Source of the DNA: Clostridium cuniculi
GTDB lineage: Bacteria > Bacillota > Clostridia > Clostridiales > Clostridiaceae
Reading direction: 5' to 3'
DNA length: 64,000 nt
Assembly (NCBI RefSeq): GCF_004353185.1
Contig: NZ_SMUS01000009.1
Coordinates: 62,001-126,000, forward strand
Below, one piece after another: positions 35,284 to 45,556 of this stretch. A model generated the notes under the pieces. The model searched no databases. It was not told where the DNA came from and saw only the letters and a list, made by a program, of their open reading frames with translations. The position numbers and the translations under genes were made by a program. How positions within the stretch are numbered: position 1 is the first letter of the stretch; every line of letters begins with the position of its first letter.

Positions 35284-36390
35284 CTAATCTAAGTAATCTT
35301 TTAGTTTCTTACTTCTAGATGGGTGTCTAAGCTTTCTCAATGCTTTAGCTTCAATTTGTCTAATTCTCTCTCTTGTTACATTAAATTCTTTACCAACTTC
35401 TTCAAGAGTTCTAGCTCTTCCATCATCTAAACCAAATCTTAATCTTAGTACTTTTTCTTCTCTTGGAGTTAGAGTGTCTAATACATTTATTAATTGTTCT
35501 TTTAGCATTGTAAATGCTGCTGCTTCTGCTGGTGCAGGTGCGTCATCATCTGGAATAAAATCTCCTAAATGAGAATCTTCTTCCTCTCCTATAGGTGTTT
35601 CTAAAGAAACAGGCTCTTGTGCTATTTTTTGAATTTCTCTAACCTTTTCCACTGGTAAATCCATTACTTTAGAAATTTCTTCTGGGAATGGATCTCTTCC
35701 TAACTCTTGTAATAATTGTCTTTGTACTCTTATTAATTTGTTTATTGTTTCTACCATATGAACCGGTATTCTAATAGTTCTAGCCTGATCAGCTATGGCT
35801 CTTGTAATCGCTTGTCTTATCCACCATGTAGCATAAGTTGAAAATTTAAATCCCTTTCTAAAATCAAACTTTTCTACAGCTTTTATTAAGCCAAGATTTC
35901 CTTCTTGAATTAAGTCTAAGAATAACATTCCTCTACCAACATATCTTTTAGCTATACTTACAACAAGTCTAAGGTTTGCTTCAGCAAGCTTTTTCTTAGC
36001 GTACTGACTTCCTTCCTCAATTTGTTTTGCAAGCTCCATTTCTTCTTCAGAAGATAATAGAGGTACCTTTCCTATTTCCTTTAAGTACATTCTAACAGGG
36101 TCATCAATTGCAATTCCCTCTGGTACTGATAAATCTATTTCCTCTTCAACGATGTCAATATCATTAGCAGCACCTTGAACTTCTATTCCCATTGATTCTA
36201 AAACTTCATAGATTTTTTCAATTTGCTCTGGGCTTAGATCTATATTTTCTACTTCATCTAATATTTCTTGATATGTTAATACCCCATTCTTTTTACCTTT
36301 ATCAAGTAGATTCTTAACAATATTCATTCTACTATTTCTATCTTGACTATCCTTAGGCTTATTCTTATTTACTTTTGTTTTTTCTTCCAC
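35284..36390 (-). CDS. rpoD: RNA polymerase primary sigma factor SigA
   Basis: A 368-aa sigma-70. Region 1.1 remnant at about 15-75, region 2 [20 protein letters not shown] and [40 protein letters not shown], region 3 and region 4.2 [20 protein letters not shown]. The length equals that of the B. subtilis SigA class. Start is GTG 9 nt after AAGGAGGT. It lies 32 nt downstream of dnaG in the conserved dnaG-rpoD operon. Confidence 0.97.
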   Translation of the reverse strand: MEEKTKVNKNKPKDSQDRNSRMNIVKNLLDKGKKNGVLTYQEILDEVENIDLSPEQIEKIYEVLESMGIEVQGAANDIDIVEEEIDLSVPEGIAIDDPVRMYLKEIGKVPLLSSEEEMELAKQIEEGSQYAKKKLAEANLRLVVSIAKRYVGRGMLFLDLIQEGNLGLIKAVEKFDFRKGFKFSTYATWWIRQAITRAIADQARTIRIPVHMVETINKLIRVQRQLLQELGRDPFPEEISKVMDLPVEKVREIQKIAQEPVSLETPIGEEEDSHLGDFIPDDDAPAPAEAAAFTMLKEQLINVLDTLTPREEKVLRLRFGLDDGRARTLEEVGKEFNVTRERIRQIEAKALRKLRHPSRSKKLKDYLD

Positions 36391-36422
36391 TAGCTGACTA
36401 CCTCCTTTCGTTATATGACCAA

Positions 36423-38207
36423 CTATAATACTCTCTTGCTTTCTTTCAACTTTTTAGTAATACTTGCTAACTCTATAGCTAATTTTATAGATTCTTCAAT
36501 TTTACCTTGATTTTCAAGCTCTTTTTGTTCTTTTCTTAGTTGATCTATCCTTTGCTTTAATTTATATGAATGTATTTCATTAATGAAATCATTAATTTGA
36601 ACTTTAACATCATCAGCAAAGAATATATTCTCTTCTCTAATTTTGACTAATTCTCCAATAGATTTTGTATTATTTAGCTTTGACTCTATAAATGAATCTA
36701 TATTATTTATATTTTCCCCTTTAGCCAACATAATAACAGTGAAAATTTCTTTATGTTCTAGCAAAATAAAGTCGTTTTCTGATATTCTTTCCTCTATATA
36801 CTGTAGATACTCCTTATTTTCTAACATAATTTTCAAAATTGATCTTTCTGCCTTTAAAAATCCTGGTTCTACATATAATTTTGACCTATCTTCTTCCTTA
36901 TTATTCCTAAAATTATTTTCTCTATTGCCTTTCATCTTACTTTTGAGAATATCATATAAAGTTTGTTCTTTTATACCAGTATTTTCAGATGCTTTTTTTA
37001 TATAAACATCTTTTTCCACAGGATCCAAATCTGAAATAATTTCCATTATTCTTTTTGCATATAATATTAAAGATTGACTGTTTTTAAAATCAATTCCTTC
37101 TTCAGCTTTTTTCATTCTATAATCAATTAAAGGCTCTGCAGAATTAATCAATTTTAAAAATGCTTCTTTTCCATTACTACGCACATACTCATCTGGATCT
37201 TTACCTTGTGGAATATTTAACACTCTAACATCGAACCCAGCAGTTCTTAATATTTCTAGTCCTCTTAATGTAGCCATTTGTCCTGCCATATCTGCATCAT
37301 ATGAAATTATAACTTTATCAGCATATCTTTTTAGCAGTCTAGCTTGGTTGATAGTAAGTGCAGTTCCTAATGATGCTACTACATTAGTAATACCATATTG
37401 ATGTAAAGATATTAAATCCATATATCCTTCAACAATTACAAAATACCTTTCACTCATATTATGCTTTAAAGCAAAATTTAAACCATATAAATTAGTTCCT
37501 TTTTGAAACACTAAAGTTTCTGGCGAATTTAAATATTTAGGTTTTGAATCATCTAATACTCTTCCACCAAATCCAATTACCCTTCCTTGATAATCAAATA
37601 CTGGGAACATTACTCTATTTCTAAACCTATCATACTTTCTACCTTTTTCTTTATTTACAGAAATAAGTCCAGCTTCTTCTAATAAAACATCATTAATACC
37701 TTTTTTTCTTAAATAAAACATTAAACTATTCCAACTATCATTAGCAAAGCCTAAACCAAACTTTTTAATTGTTTCTTCCTTAATGCCTCTATTTAAAAAA
37801 TATTCTTTTGCATTTTGATTATTCATAAGATTTGAAAAGAAAAATTTTGCTGCTTCAACATTTACCCTATATAGCAGATCCTTTTTCTTTGCTGATTTAC
37901 TTTTTTCTCCATTATTCATTTCTAAAGGAATATTGGCTCTATTTGCCAAATATTTTACGGCTTCAATAAAAGGTAAGTTTTTTTCTTTCATCACAAAAGA
38001 AATAACATTTCCAGCCTCTCCACATCCAAAACATTTATAAATTTGTTTTTCTTGTGATACTGAAAAAGATGGTGTCTTTTCATTATGAAAAGGGCATAGT
38101 CCTGTGAAGTTTCTTCCTGACTTCCTTAGCCTAACCCTTTCTGAAATTACATCAACAATATCATTTTGTGATTTTATCTTTTCTAAAATTTCTTCAGAAA
38201 TCTGCAA
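36423..38207 (-). CDS. dnaG: DNA primase
   Basis: A 594-aa primase. CHC2 zinc finger ([14 protein letters not shown]...CFGCG, about 38-64), the DnaG catalytic core, and TOPRIM motifs [13 protein letters not shown] and [12 protein letters not shown] (about 255-315). The C-terminal helicase-interacting domain runs about 440-590. The start is TTG 7 nt after AGGAGGG. It makes RNA primers for replication. Confidence 0.97.
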   Translation of the reverse strand: MQISEEILEKIKSQNDIVDVISERVRLRKSGRNFTGLCPFHNEKTPSFSVSQEKQIYKCFGCGEAGNVISFVMKEKNLPFIEAVKYLANRANIPLEMNNGEKSKSAKKKDLLYRVNVEAAKFFFSNLMNNQNAKEYFLNRGIKEETIKKFGLGFANDSWNSLMFYLRKKGINDVLLEEAGLISVNKEKGRKYDRFRNRVMFPVFDYQGRVIGFGGRVLDDSKPKYLNSPETLVFQKGTNLYGLNFALKHNMSERYFVIVEGYMDLISLHQYGITNVVASLGTALTINQARLLKRYADKVIISYDADMAGQMATLRGLEILRTAGFDVRVLNIPQGKDPDEYVRSNGKEAFLKLINSAEPLIDYRMKKAEEGIDFKNSQSLILYAKRIMEIISDLDPVEKDVYIKKASENTGIKEQTLYDILKSKMKGNRENNFRNNKEEDRSKLYVEPGFLKAERSILKIMLENKEYLQYIEERISENDFILLEHKEIFTVIMLAKGENINNIDSFIESKLNNTKSIGELVKIREENIFFADDVKVQINDFINEIHSYKLKQRIDQLRKEQKELENQGKIEESIKLAIELASITKKLKESKRVL

Positions 38208-38433
38208 GGAGATCCCTCCTTACTATACTAATATTTATCCATTCTATATAATTCGACATATTATTATAAATTCCTTCTTGCTTTTTAAATTAAATTTATT
38301 TTAGTATGTCACTCTTATTGGATTTCTATTTTAATTCTACCCTAATATTACTTATTCTATTTCTTTTGTAAAAATCCTTTTTATTCTACAAAATTTATTG
38401 TTCCCAATTTTTTTGTATTATACAACTTTTTTA

Positions 38434-39462
38434 CTAATATATTACAAACTTTGGTACATATATTTTATTAAAAGTTGAAAGACAATAATCATCCGTCATT
38501 CCAGCAATATAATCTGCAACACCTCTTTTTAAACCTTCTTCACTTGCTATTCTTTGATATAACTCTGGTAATTCTTCACTATGTTTATAATAATATTCTA
38601 TTACATGAGTTAAAATAAACTTTGCCTTCTCCCTTTCCTCTTTTAATACATTCCCTAAATATATATTCGAGAACATATATTTTCTTAACTCTATCATAGC
38701 TTCTTTAACTTCATCACTTTGTTTTATATCATATATTCCATTTTTTAAATTTTTTTGTGTCTCATTTATCATATCTGTAACTAAAACTTGAATTCTTTGA
38801 GAATGGCTATTTCCTAAAACACTAATAGCCTCTTTAGGTAAATATTCTTCCCTTAAAAGTCCTGCTCTAATCGAATCATCAATATCATGATTTAAATATG
38901 CTATTTTATCACTATATTTAACTATTCTACCTTCTAATGTTTTTGAAGTATTATCTTTATTTCCTAATCCACTGTGATTTAATATGCCATCAATAACTTC
39001 TTTTGTTAAATTTAATCCTTTCCCATTTCTTTCTAACTTTTCAACTATTCTTACACTTTGTTCATTATGCCTAAATCCACTGTCTAAAAAGCTATCAAGT
39101 ACTTCTTCTCCATTATGCGCAAATGCTACATGTCCTAAATCATGCCCTAAAGCTATTGCTTCTATTAACATCTCATTTAAGCCTATTCCTGCACCAATGG
39201 TTCTTGCTATTTGCGCTACTTCTAGAGTGTGAGTGAGTCTAGTTCTATAATGATCTCCAAAAGTACGTATGTATACTTGAGTTTTATGTTTAAGTCTTCT
39301 AAAAGATTTACAATGAATTATTCTATCTCTATCTACCATGAAACATGTCCTAATGTTATCAGGCTCCTCATATAGTAATCTTCCACTACTTTTATTGCTA
39401 TGAATAGCCTCCGGAATTAATGTCAAGTTCTCATTTTTTTCTATTCTCTCTCTTATATTCAC
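38434..39462 (-). CDS. dgt: dGTP triphosphohydrolase (HD domain)
   Basis: A 342-aa HD-domain dNTPase. [27 protein letters not shown], the HD pair in [17 protein letters not shown], and FRHNEQS are characteristic; later [15 protein letters not shown] completes the metal site. It hydrolyses dGTP to deoxyguanosine and triphosphate. Located upstream of dnaG as in many clostridia. GTG start after GGAGGTGAG. Confidence 0.92.
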   Translation of the reverse strand: MNIRERIEKNENLTLIPEAIHSNKSSGRLLYEEPDNIRTCFMVDRDRIIHCKSFRRLKHKTQVYIRTFGDHYRTRLTHTLEVAQIARTIGAGIGLNEMLIEAIALGHDLGHVAFAHNGEEVLDSFLDSGFRHNEQSVRIVEKLERNGKGLNLTKEVIDGILNHSGLGNKDNTSKTLEGRIVKYSDKIAYLNHDIDDSIRAGLLREEYLPKEAISVLGNSHSQRIQVLVTDMINETQKNLKNGIYDIKQSDEVKEAMIELRKYMFSNIYLGNVLKEEREKAKFILTHVIEYYYKHSEELPELYQRIASEEGLKRGVADYIAGMTDDYCLSTFNKIYVPKFVIY

Positions 39463-39624
39463 TTATCTCACCTCCAAATAACTTATTCTATATCTTTCTC
39501 AAAAAACCTCTATTTTATATATTTAATAATAAAGTATTATATACTAATTCATTTCTATCATATGTATATTTATATGTTTTTCATAATATTATTATAATAA
39601 GAAATTTATACAAGGAGTTTTACA

Positions 39625-40671
39625 ATGAGTAACGATAATAAGCTTATAGATATTGATAATATAAAAAAATATATATTACCTAAATTTTTTTTGAAAGATG
39701 CTGATATTACTATGGTAAAGTTTAAAGATACAGAAAAACAAAGAGCCGTTTTTAAGGTAACTTCTAATAATAAAAATTATTGTTTAAAAAAAGTTTACTA
39801 TGATGAAGAAAATCTACTTTTTGTCTACTCTGCAATGGAGTGGTTATATAGAAACAATGTAATGGTTCCTAAGTTATTGCCTTCTATAGATAATAATAGG
39901 TTTATATATTACGAAGATATGTTATTTATATTAAACCCTTGGGTTGAAGGTGAGAAATGCAATTTTGATTCCATTACAGATATAAGGCTTTCAATTAAAA
40001 CTCTAGCTAAATTACATAAATGTTCAAAAAACTTTAAACCAATTCCAGGAAGCACAAATAGAGTTGGATTAGAAAACTACTATTTATCTATAAATAAACA
40101 TTTTAACGATATTCTTGAAACTGCAAATTTAGCGTCAACATATAAGGATAAATTTTCAAAACTATATCTAAATAATTTAGATAGTAACTTATCTTTAGCA
40201 AAACTTTCACTTGAAATAGCTTCCTCAATAGATGATTCTAATTTAAATATATCTTTATGTCATGGTGACTACGTAAATAAAAATATATTAATAAATAATA
40301 ATGATGTTTGGATAATAGATTTTGATAAATGCAAAAAAGATTATTGTGCTCATGATTTAGCTTACTTTTTACGAAGACTACTAAAAAGATCTACTACAAA
40401 TTGGAATCCGGCTCTAACTGTAGATATAATTAATACTTATTTAAAGGTTAATAACTTAACTGATTCTGATTTAAAATATATTTTAGCTTATTTAGCCTTC
40501 CCTCAAAAGTTTTGGAAAATATCTAGAGATTATTATAAAAACATAAATAAATGCAATAAGAATTCCTTTATTGCATTATTTACTAAAGGCCTTGATAGAT
40601 CAGCGGATCAACTTGATTATATTAATAACATGATCGAAATATTCGAAACCTACTACAACGTCAAATTTTAA
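39625..40671 (+). CDS. CotS-like phosphotransferase-fold protein (spore coat family)
   Basis: A 348-aa protein kinase-like (APH) fold. Catalytic loop CHGDYVNKNILIN (HGD..N..N) and metal motif VWIIDFDKCKKDYCAHDLAY are intact, so phosphotransfer is possible. The sequence pattern (LKYLLPKFF-type start, KVYYDEENLLFVYSAMEWLY, NPWVEGEKCNF) is that of the CotS/YutH/YsxE spore-coat family. It lies on the opposite strand to the replication block and ends exactly at the left boundary of the second structured element. CAAGGAG precedes the ATG. Confidence 0.85.
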   Translation: MSNDNKLIDIDNIKKYILPKFFLKDADITMVKFKDTEKQRAVFKVTSNNKNYCLKKVYYDEENLLFVYSAMEWLYRNNVMVPKLLPSIDNNRFIYYEDMLFILNPWVEGEKCNFDSITDIRLSIKTLAKLHKCSKNFKPIPGSTNRVGLENYYLSINKHFNDILETANLASTYKDKFSKLYLNNLDSNLSLAKLSLEIASSIDDSNLNISLCHGDYVNKNILINNNDVWIIDFDKCKKDYCAHDLAYFLRRLLKRSTTNWNPALTVDIINTYLKVNNLTDSDLKYILAYLAFPQKFWKISRDYYKNINKCNKNSFIALFTKGLDRSADQLDYINNMIEIFETYYNVKF

Positions 40672-41365
40672 CTAAATTGTTGGTTAAAGCTTAAGTACCG
40701 TGATGACGAAAATTAATGATATTACCTCCAGGAATTAGTGTAATTTTCGTTAAGAATTTATATTATTTTTTCCAGAAAAAGTCCTAAAGCTTCGAAGTTC
40801 ACTATCGTTTACCTCAGCTTCTTAACGGACTTTTTCTTCCAAAAACAATTAAATTCTAAAACTCAATTACAATATTCCTTCCGATAATATCATTAATTTT
40901 TCTCTATCACTAGCTTTTAAGCTAAAAGATACAATTTCCTGCGGTAACCAACTTAAAAGTTAACGATTTCTGCTATATTTTATATACTAAATTGTTAACT
41001 TCTAAATATATATTTTTAAATAAACTACGAATATTAATATACAAATTAACTTTAATATAAGAAAAATTTGTAGCACAAAACATTAACTATAAAGTGGCGC
41101 GTTATAAGCAAACACATGTAAAAAGAAAAAAATGAAATATTTATTTGGAGGTATCATTGAAATTAAGCCGTAGAATTTAATAATTTATGGAGTAAAGTTG
41201 CGTAAAAAAGTTTTTACTGTTTGAGTGAATAGCGAGTTTAAAAACTTTAGCAAACTTTACGTAATCAATTATATAAATTCTAGGTGAAAATTTCACCATT
41301 ACCCGAAAATAAATATTTCATTTTTTCGCTTCCATGTGGTGCACAATATTATTCAGTTGTTCGTT
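40670..41365. ncRNA. Large structured noncoding element, copy 2 (candidate ornate RNA)
   Basis: About 695 bp between convergent cotS-like and ppdK genes, with the same order of helices as copy 1. The outer 5' helix is 40709-40726 with 40883-40900 (17 of 18 pairs), and the inner helix is 40775-40784 with 40827-40836 (10 bp, a different sequence from copy 1 but fully paired). The 3' helices are 41113-41118 with 41333-41338 and 41127-41141 with 41312-41326. The long hairpin from about 41190 to 41262 is nearly identical to copy 1. About 95 nt of extra AT-rich DNA (about 40975-41068) separate the domains. The two ends carry related inverted sequences (ACTAAATTGTT and, inverted, ACTGAATAATATTGTG). 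Confidence 0.65.
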
Positions 41366-41397
41366 AAAAAAAGGAACGCTAAAGCGTTCCTTTTTTT
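41366..41397. terminator. Terminator between element copy 2 and ppdK
   Basis: A 15-bp perfect stem with A7 and T7 ends (AAAAAAAGGAACGCT with AGCGTTCCTTTTTTT). It serves ppdK on the minus strand and would also end any + strand transcript of the element. Confidence 0.95.
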
Positions 41398-41413
41398 ATT
41401 ACCTTGATTTATA

Positions 41414-44044
41414 TTATCTTGGATTTTTTACTTGTGCTTGTGCTGCTGCAAGTCTTGCAACTGGTACTCTAAATGGTGAACAAGATACATAGTTTAATCC
41501 AACATTATGGCAGAATTCAACTGATGATGGATCTCCACCATGTTCTCCACAAATACCTAACTTAATATTTGGTCTTGTAACTCTACCCTTTTCTGCAGCA
41601 ATTTTAACTAATTGGCCTACACCTGTTTGGTCAAGCTTAGCAAATGGATCTTGTTCATATATCTTTCTTTCATAATAGTCTGATAAGAATTTAGCAGCAT
41701 CATCTCTTGAGAATCCAAATGTCATTTGAGTTAAATCATTTGTTCCAAAAGAGAAGAATTCAGCTTCTTTTGCTATCTCATCAGCTGTTATAGCAGCTCT
41801 AGGAATTTCAATCATTGTACCAACATGGTAGTCTAATTTAACTCCCTTCTCATCCATAACTTCTTCTGCTGTGCTAACAACTATATCTTTAACAAATTTT
41901 AATTCTTTAACCTCACCAACTAATGGAATCATAATTTCTGGAACTATATCATATCCTTTAGCAGTTTTAACTTCTATTGCAGCTTCTATTACTGCTCTAG
42001 TTTGCATTTCTGCAATTTCTGGATAAGAAACAGCTAGTCTACATCCTCTATGACCCATCATTGGATTGAATTCATGTAAACTTTCAACTGTAGATTTTAA
42101 CTCTTCAAAAGTTAATCCCATAGTCTTTGAAAGTTCTGCTATCTCATCATCATTATGAGGTAAGAACTCATGTAGTGGTGGATCTAAGAATCTTATTGTA
42201 GCTGGCATTCCTTGAAGTGCTTCATAAATTCCAATAAAATCTTTTCTTTGCATTGGAAGTAATTTTTCAAGTGCTGCTCTTCTTTCCTCTTCATTCTTAG
42301 CTACGATCATCTCTCTCATTGCCATTATTCTATCTTCTTCAAAGAACATATGCTCTGTTCTACAAAGTCCTATACCTTCTGCTCCAAATTCAACAGCTTG
42401 TTTTGTATCTCTTGGATTATCAGCATTAGTTCTAACATTAAGTTTTCTTATTTCATCTGCCCATCCCATGAATGTTGCAAAATGACCTGAAATCTCTGGA
42501 GTAACAGTCTTAATTGCTTCTCCATATACACTTCCTGTAGAACCATCTATTGAAATATAATCATTAGTTGTATAAACTTTACCGTTTGCTTCTAATGTTT
42601 TTTCTTCCTCGTTAACCTTTAAATCTCCACATCCAGCTACACAGCAAGTACCCATACCTCTTGCTACAACTGCAGCATGTGAAGTCATTCCTCCTCTAAC
42701 TGTTAATATACCCTCAGCAGCTATCATACCTTCAATATCCTCAGGAGAAGTCTCAAGTCTTACTAAAACAACTTTTTCACCTTTTTCAGCTCTTTCCTTA
42801 GCTTCTTCTGCAGTAAACGCAACTTTACCACAAGCAGCTCCTGGAGATGCTGGAAGCCCCTTAGCTATAACAGTAGCTTTTTTCATCTCTGTTAAATCGA
42901 ATGTTGGATGTAATAAAGAATCTAATTGCTTAGGTTCAACTTTAAGAATTGCCTCTTCCTTTGTTAACATACCTTCTTCAACTAAATCAACAGCAATTTT
43001 TAGAGCAGCTTGAGCTGTTCTCTTACCATTTCTTGTTTGTAAGAAATATAATTTACCTTCTTCAATAGTAAATTCCATATCTTGCATGTCCCTATAATGA
43101 TTTTCAAGAGTATTAACTATATCTATAAATTGTTTATAGATAGCTGGATTTTGTTCTTCTAATTTAGCTATTGGAAGTGGTGTTCTAATACCAGCAACAA
43201 CGTCTTCACCTTGTGCATTCATTAAATACTCACCATAAATTTCTTTTTCTCCAGTTGCAGCATTTCTTGAGAATGCAACACCTGTTCCTGAAGTATTTCC
43301 TTTATTACCAAATACCATTTCTTGAACATTAACAGCTGTTCCCCATTTACCTGGAATATCATTTAATCTTCTATAAACGATAGCTCTTGGGTTGTCCCAT
43401 GATCTAAATACAGCTGTAATAGCTTCAGTTAATTGTGCTGTTGGATCTTGTGGGAATTCTTCTCCCTTTTCTTTTTTGTATAATTCTTTATACTTTACAA
43501 CTAATTCCTTTAAGTCATTCTCATCTAAATCTGTGTCATATTTAACACCTTTTGCTTCCTTTGCTTCATCTATCAAATTTTCAAATAATCTCTTTTCTAT
43601 TCCCATAACAACATCTGAGAACATTTGAATAAATCTTCTATATGAATCATAAGCAAATCTTGGATTTCCTGTTGATGCTGCAACAGCTTCTACTGCAACA
43701 TCATTTAAACCAAGATTCAATATTGTATCCATCATACCAGGCATTGAAACTCTTGCCCCTGATCTTACAGAAACTAACAATGGATTTGTGTTGCTTCCAA
43801 ATTCTTTTCCTGTTATTCTTTCTAATTCTTTAATGTTTGCATGGATTTCTTCTACAACTGAATTTGTAATTTGTTTTCCATCCTCATAATACTTGTTACA
43901 AGCTTCAGTTGTAACTATAAATCCTTGAGGAACAGGAATCCCTATTCTAGTCATTTCTGCTAAATTTGCCCCTTTACCTCCAAGAAGGTTTCTCATTGAC
44001 CCATCACCTTCACTAAAAAGGTAAACATACTTTTTCTTCTCCAT
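41414..44044 (-). CDS. ppdK: Pyruvate, phosphate dikinase
   Basis: An 876-aa enzyme interconverting pyruvate, ATP and Pi with phosphoenolpyruvate, AMP and PPi. The ATP-grasp domain begins LLGGKGANLAEMTRIGIPVP. The phosphohistidine domain has GGMTSHAAVVARGMGTCCVAG with the catalytic His. The C-terminal PEP/pyruvate barrel has MMGHRGCRLAVSYPEI and LGICGEHGGDPSSVEFCHNVG. The start is the ATG after GGAGGAGTATTGAG; the frame extends 8 codons further. The CBS-HTH regulator gene lies immediately upstream on the same strand. Confidence 0.97.
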   Translation of the reverse strand: MEKKKYVYLFSEGDGSMRNLLGGKGANLAEMTRIGIPVPQGFIVTTEACNKYYEDGKQITNSVVEEIHANIKELERITGKEFGSNTNPLLVSVRSGARVSMPGMMDTILNLGLNDVAVEAVAASTGNPRFAYDSYRRFIQMFSDVVMGIEKRLFENLIDEAKEAKGVKYDTDLDENDLKELVVKYKELYKKEKGEEFPQDPTAQLTEAITAVFRSWDNPRAIVYRRLNDIPGKWGTAVNVQEMVFGNKGNTSGTGVAFSRNAATGEKEIYGEYLMNAQGEDVVAGIRTPLPIAKLEEQNPAIYKQFIDIVNTLENHYRDMQDMEFTIEEGKLYFLQTRNGKRTAQAALKIAVDLVEEGMLTKEEAILKVEPKQLDSLLHPTFDLTEMKKATVIAKGLPASPGAACGKVAFTAEEAKERAEKGEKVVLVRLETSPEDIEGMIAAEGILTVRGGMTSHAAVVARGMGTCCVAGCGDLKVNEEEKTLEANGKVYTTNDYISIDGSTGSVYGEAIKTVTPEISGHFATFMGWADEIRKLNVRTNADNPRDTKQAVEFGAEGIGLCRTEHMFFEEDRIMAMREMIVAKNEEERRAALEKLLPMQRKDFIGIYEALQGMPATIRFLDPPLHEFLPHNDDEIAELSKTMGLTFEELKSTVESLHEFNPMMGHRGCRLAVSYPEIAEMQTRAVIEAAIEVKTAKGYDIVPEIMIPLVGEVKELKFVKDIVVSTAEEVMDEKGVKLDYHVGTMIEIPRAAITADEIAKEAEFFSFGTNDLTQMTFGFSRDDAAKFLSDYYERKIYEQDPFAKLDQTGVGQLVKIAAEKGRVTRPNIKLGICGEHGGDPSSVEFCHNVGLNYVSCSPFRVPVARLAAAQAQVKNPR

Positions 44045-44098
44045 CTCAATACTCCTCCGTTCATACAATAATATATACTAACAAGACTCTGTCTCGTA

Positions 44099-44127
44099 GT
44101 TACCCTAGTTACCCTTTAAATTACCCT
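44099..44127 (-). promoter_or_regulatory. Three GGGTAAY direct repeats upstream of ppdK
   Basis: AGGGTAAC at 44099-44106 and 44108-44115 and AGGGTAAT at 44120-44127 (minus-strand sense; spacing 9 and 12 nt). They lie 55-85 nt upstream of the ppdK start. The last one touches the stop codon of the regulator gene. A candidate binding site for the adjacent CBS-HTH repressor; inferred. Confidence 0.45.
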
Positions 44128-44765
44128 TAATTTGCTTCTCCAAGATTAACAAATAGTTTTGTTATGTTAGTCTTAGAAATTTTGCCAACTATCTTTAAAT
44201 TAACTTTTCCATTGTCTGATTCGCAGGATTTTTCTACTATCGGTATACTATCAATTTCATGTTCTATTATTTTTTTAGCTAGTGAATATGCACTATCCTC
44301 TGGATACCCATAAATTATATTAGGCATTCTTGTCATGATAACTCCTACTGGAACTCTATGTATATCTGTTCCTCCAATTGCTATCTTAAGAAAATCCTTT
44401 CTTGAGGCTGCCCCAACTAAATTCCCATTGTTTTCAACAAACAATGTTCCTACATCATGTAAAAATAAATGAACAATTGCATCATATACAGTAGTATCAT
44501 CGTTAACGGTTACAGGCTTAGACATAATATCCCCAACCTTTATCTTGGATAGATTTTCCAAAATTTCTCCGTCAATCTTTTTCCCTAAATACACATAACC
44601 TACTTTAGGTCTAGCATCTAAAGTACCAGTCATTGTAAGTATTGCTAGGTCTGCTCTTAAAGCAGCTCTTGTAACTCCAAGCTTTTCTGCTATTGCTTCA
44701 CTTGTTATTGGCTGCTCATTTTTAACTATCTTAATTATTGCCTCTTGTCTTTTTGTAAACTTCAA
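44127..44765 (-). CDS. CcpN-like HTH/CBS-domain transcriptional repressor
   Basis: A 212-aa regulator. N-terminal winged helix (TKRQEAIIKIVKNEQPITSE, then AIAEKLGVTRAALRADLAIL) and two CBS domains (about 75-135 and 145-205; DIMSKPVTVNDDTTVYDAIV, VPVGVIMTRMP). This is the YqzB/CcpN architecture, whose Bacillus member represses gluconeogenic genes and senses adenine nucleotides. Directly upstream of ppdK, it probably controls that gene. The start is TTG after AGAGGGG. The PPDK regulatory kinase-phosphatase that often follows such genes is absent between it and ppdK. Confidence 0.88.
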   Translation of the reverse strand: MKFTKRQEAIIKIVKNEQPITSEAIAEKLGVTRAALRADLAILTMTGTLDARPKVGYVYLGKKIDGEILENLSKIKVGDIMSKPVTVNDDTTVYDAIVHLFLHDVGTLFVENNGNLVGAASRKDFLKIAIGGTDIHRVPVGVIMTRMPNIIYGYPEDSAYSLAKKIIEHEIDSIPIVEKSCESDNGKVNLKIVGKISKTNITKLFVNLGEAN

Positions 44766-44952
44766 TGCTACCCCTCTTTTCGACTATTAAAGGAATATTC
44801 AGACAATTAAGAATATTTTCTATTTACAGTATAATTATAACATTTTCTCATTTTTTGACTATACTTATTTTTTTGAAAAATCCTTCATATCAGCTGAATA
44901 TTCCCATTCTTCCTTTTTTTTCTAGGTTATATCCTTGTTTTTCTTTTATTTT

Positions 44953-45549
44953 CTAATTTTTACCATATTCATCATCAAAATTTACAGTATAAGTAAAAGT
45001 ATTATTTTCATCATCTTCTTTGTCCTTAAATTTATTTGGCATTTTTATTCCATCTAAATTTACATCTTGAACTTTTTCCTTAACCTTATCTGCAAAATCG
45101 CTTGCTTTATCCTTTGCTTCGTTAACAGCAGCTGATATATACTTATTAACAACTTCTACCGTACCATCTGCTTTTGTTATTTCAATTGTAACTTGGGTTA
45201 CTACCGCTGCTACTACAACAAATGCTAATATAGGTGGAATTATTACAGCTATAACACCTGCAGCTATTCCAGCATTAACAGGAACATCAACTAACTTTTT
45301 ACCATCTTTAGTTATTTTGATTCTAGTAATATTCCCTTTATTTATTAAATCTTTTAACCAAACCTTAAACTCATCGATAGTTTCAGATTGCTTAGTTTCA
45401 TTTACGTTATTATATTTTGATTTTTCTTCAAGTAATATAATTGCATTTAAGACATCTCCATTTGACGCTTCTAATGCCTGTTTTGCTTCTGCATAACTTA
45501 CTCCAGTTCTTTCTCTTACTTGATCAACTTTTTCCAATGTAATATCCAT
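44953..45549 (-). CDS. DUF4342 / UBA-like domain protein with membrane segment
   Basis: A 198-aa protein. Residues 1-45 form a UBA/TS-N-like three-helix domain (VDQVRERTGVSYAEAKQALE, SNGDVLNAIILLEE), as in elongation factor Ts. About 70-130 is the DUF4342 part with a strongly hydrophobic stretch (AGIAAGVIAVIIPPILAFVV). The C-terminus is charged. Function unknown. It sits between recO and the CBS regulator, where glycyl-tRNA synthetase genes stand in Bacillus. Confidence 0.75.
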   Translation of the reverse strand: MDITLEKVDQVRERTGVSYAEAKQALEASNGDVLNAIILLEEKSKYNNVNETKQSETIDEFKVWLKDLINKGNITRIKITKDGKKLVDVPVNAGIAAGVIAVIIPPILAFVVVAAVVTQVTIEITKADGTVEVVNKYISAAVNEAKDKASDFADKVKEKVQDVNLDGIKMPNKFKDKEDDENNTFTYTVNFDDEYGKN

Positions 45550-45556
45550 ATTACCT

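Noticed and set aside
39420-39632. 70-codon + strand ORF before the cotS-like gene
   Set aside because: It begins inside dgt, has a Phe/Tyr/Leu-rich chance composition, and no ribosome site.
40680-41360. CRISPR array
   Set aside because: There are no regularly spaced direct repeats; the repetition is inverted pairing within each element.
44765-44956. 63-codon hydrophobic + strand ORF
   Set aside because: It occupies the promoter gap of the CBS regulator, lacks a ribosome site, and reads as AT-rich chance sequence.
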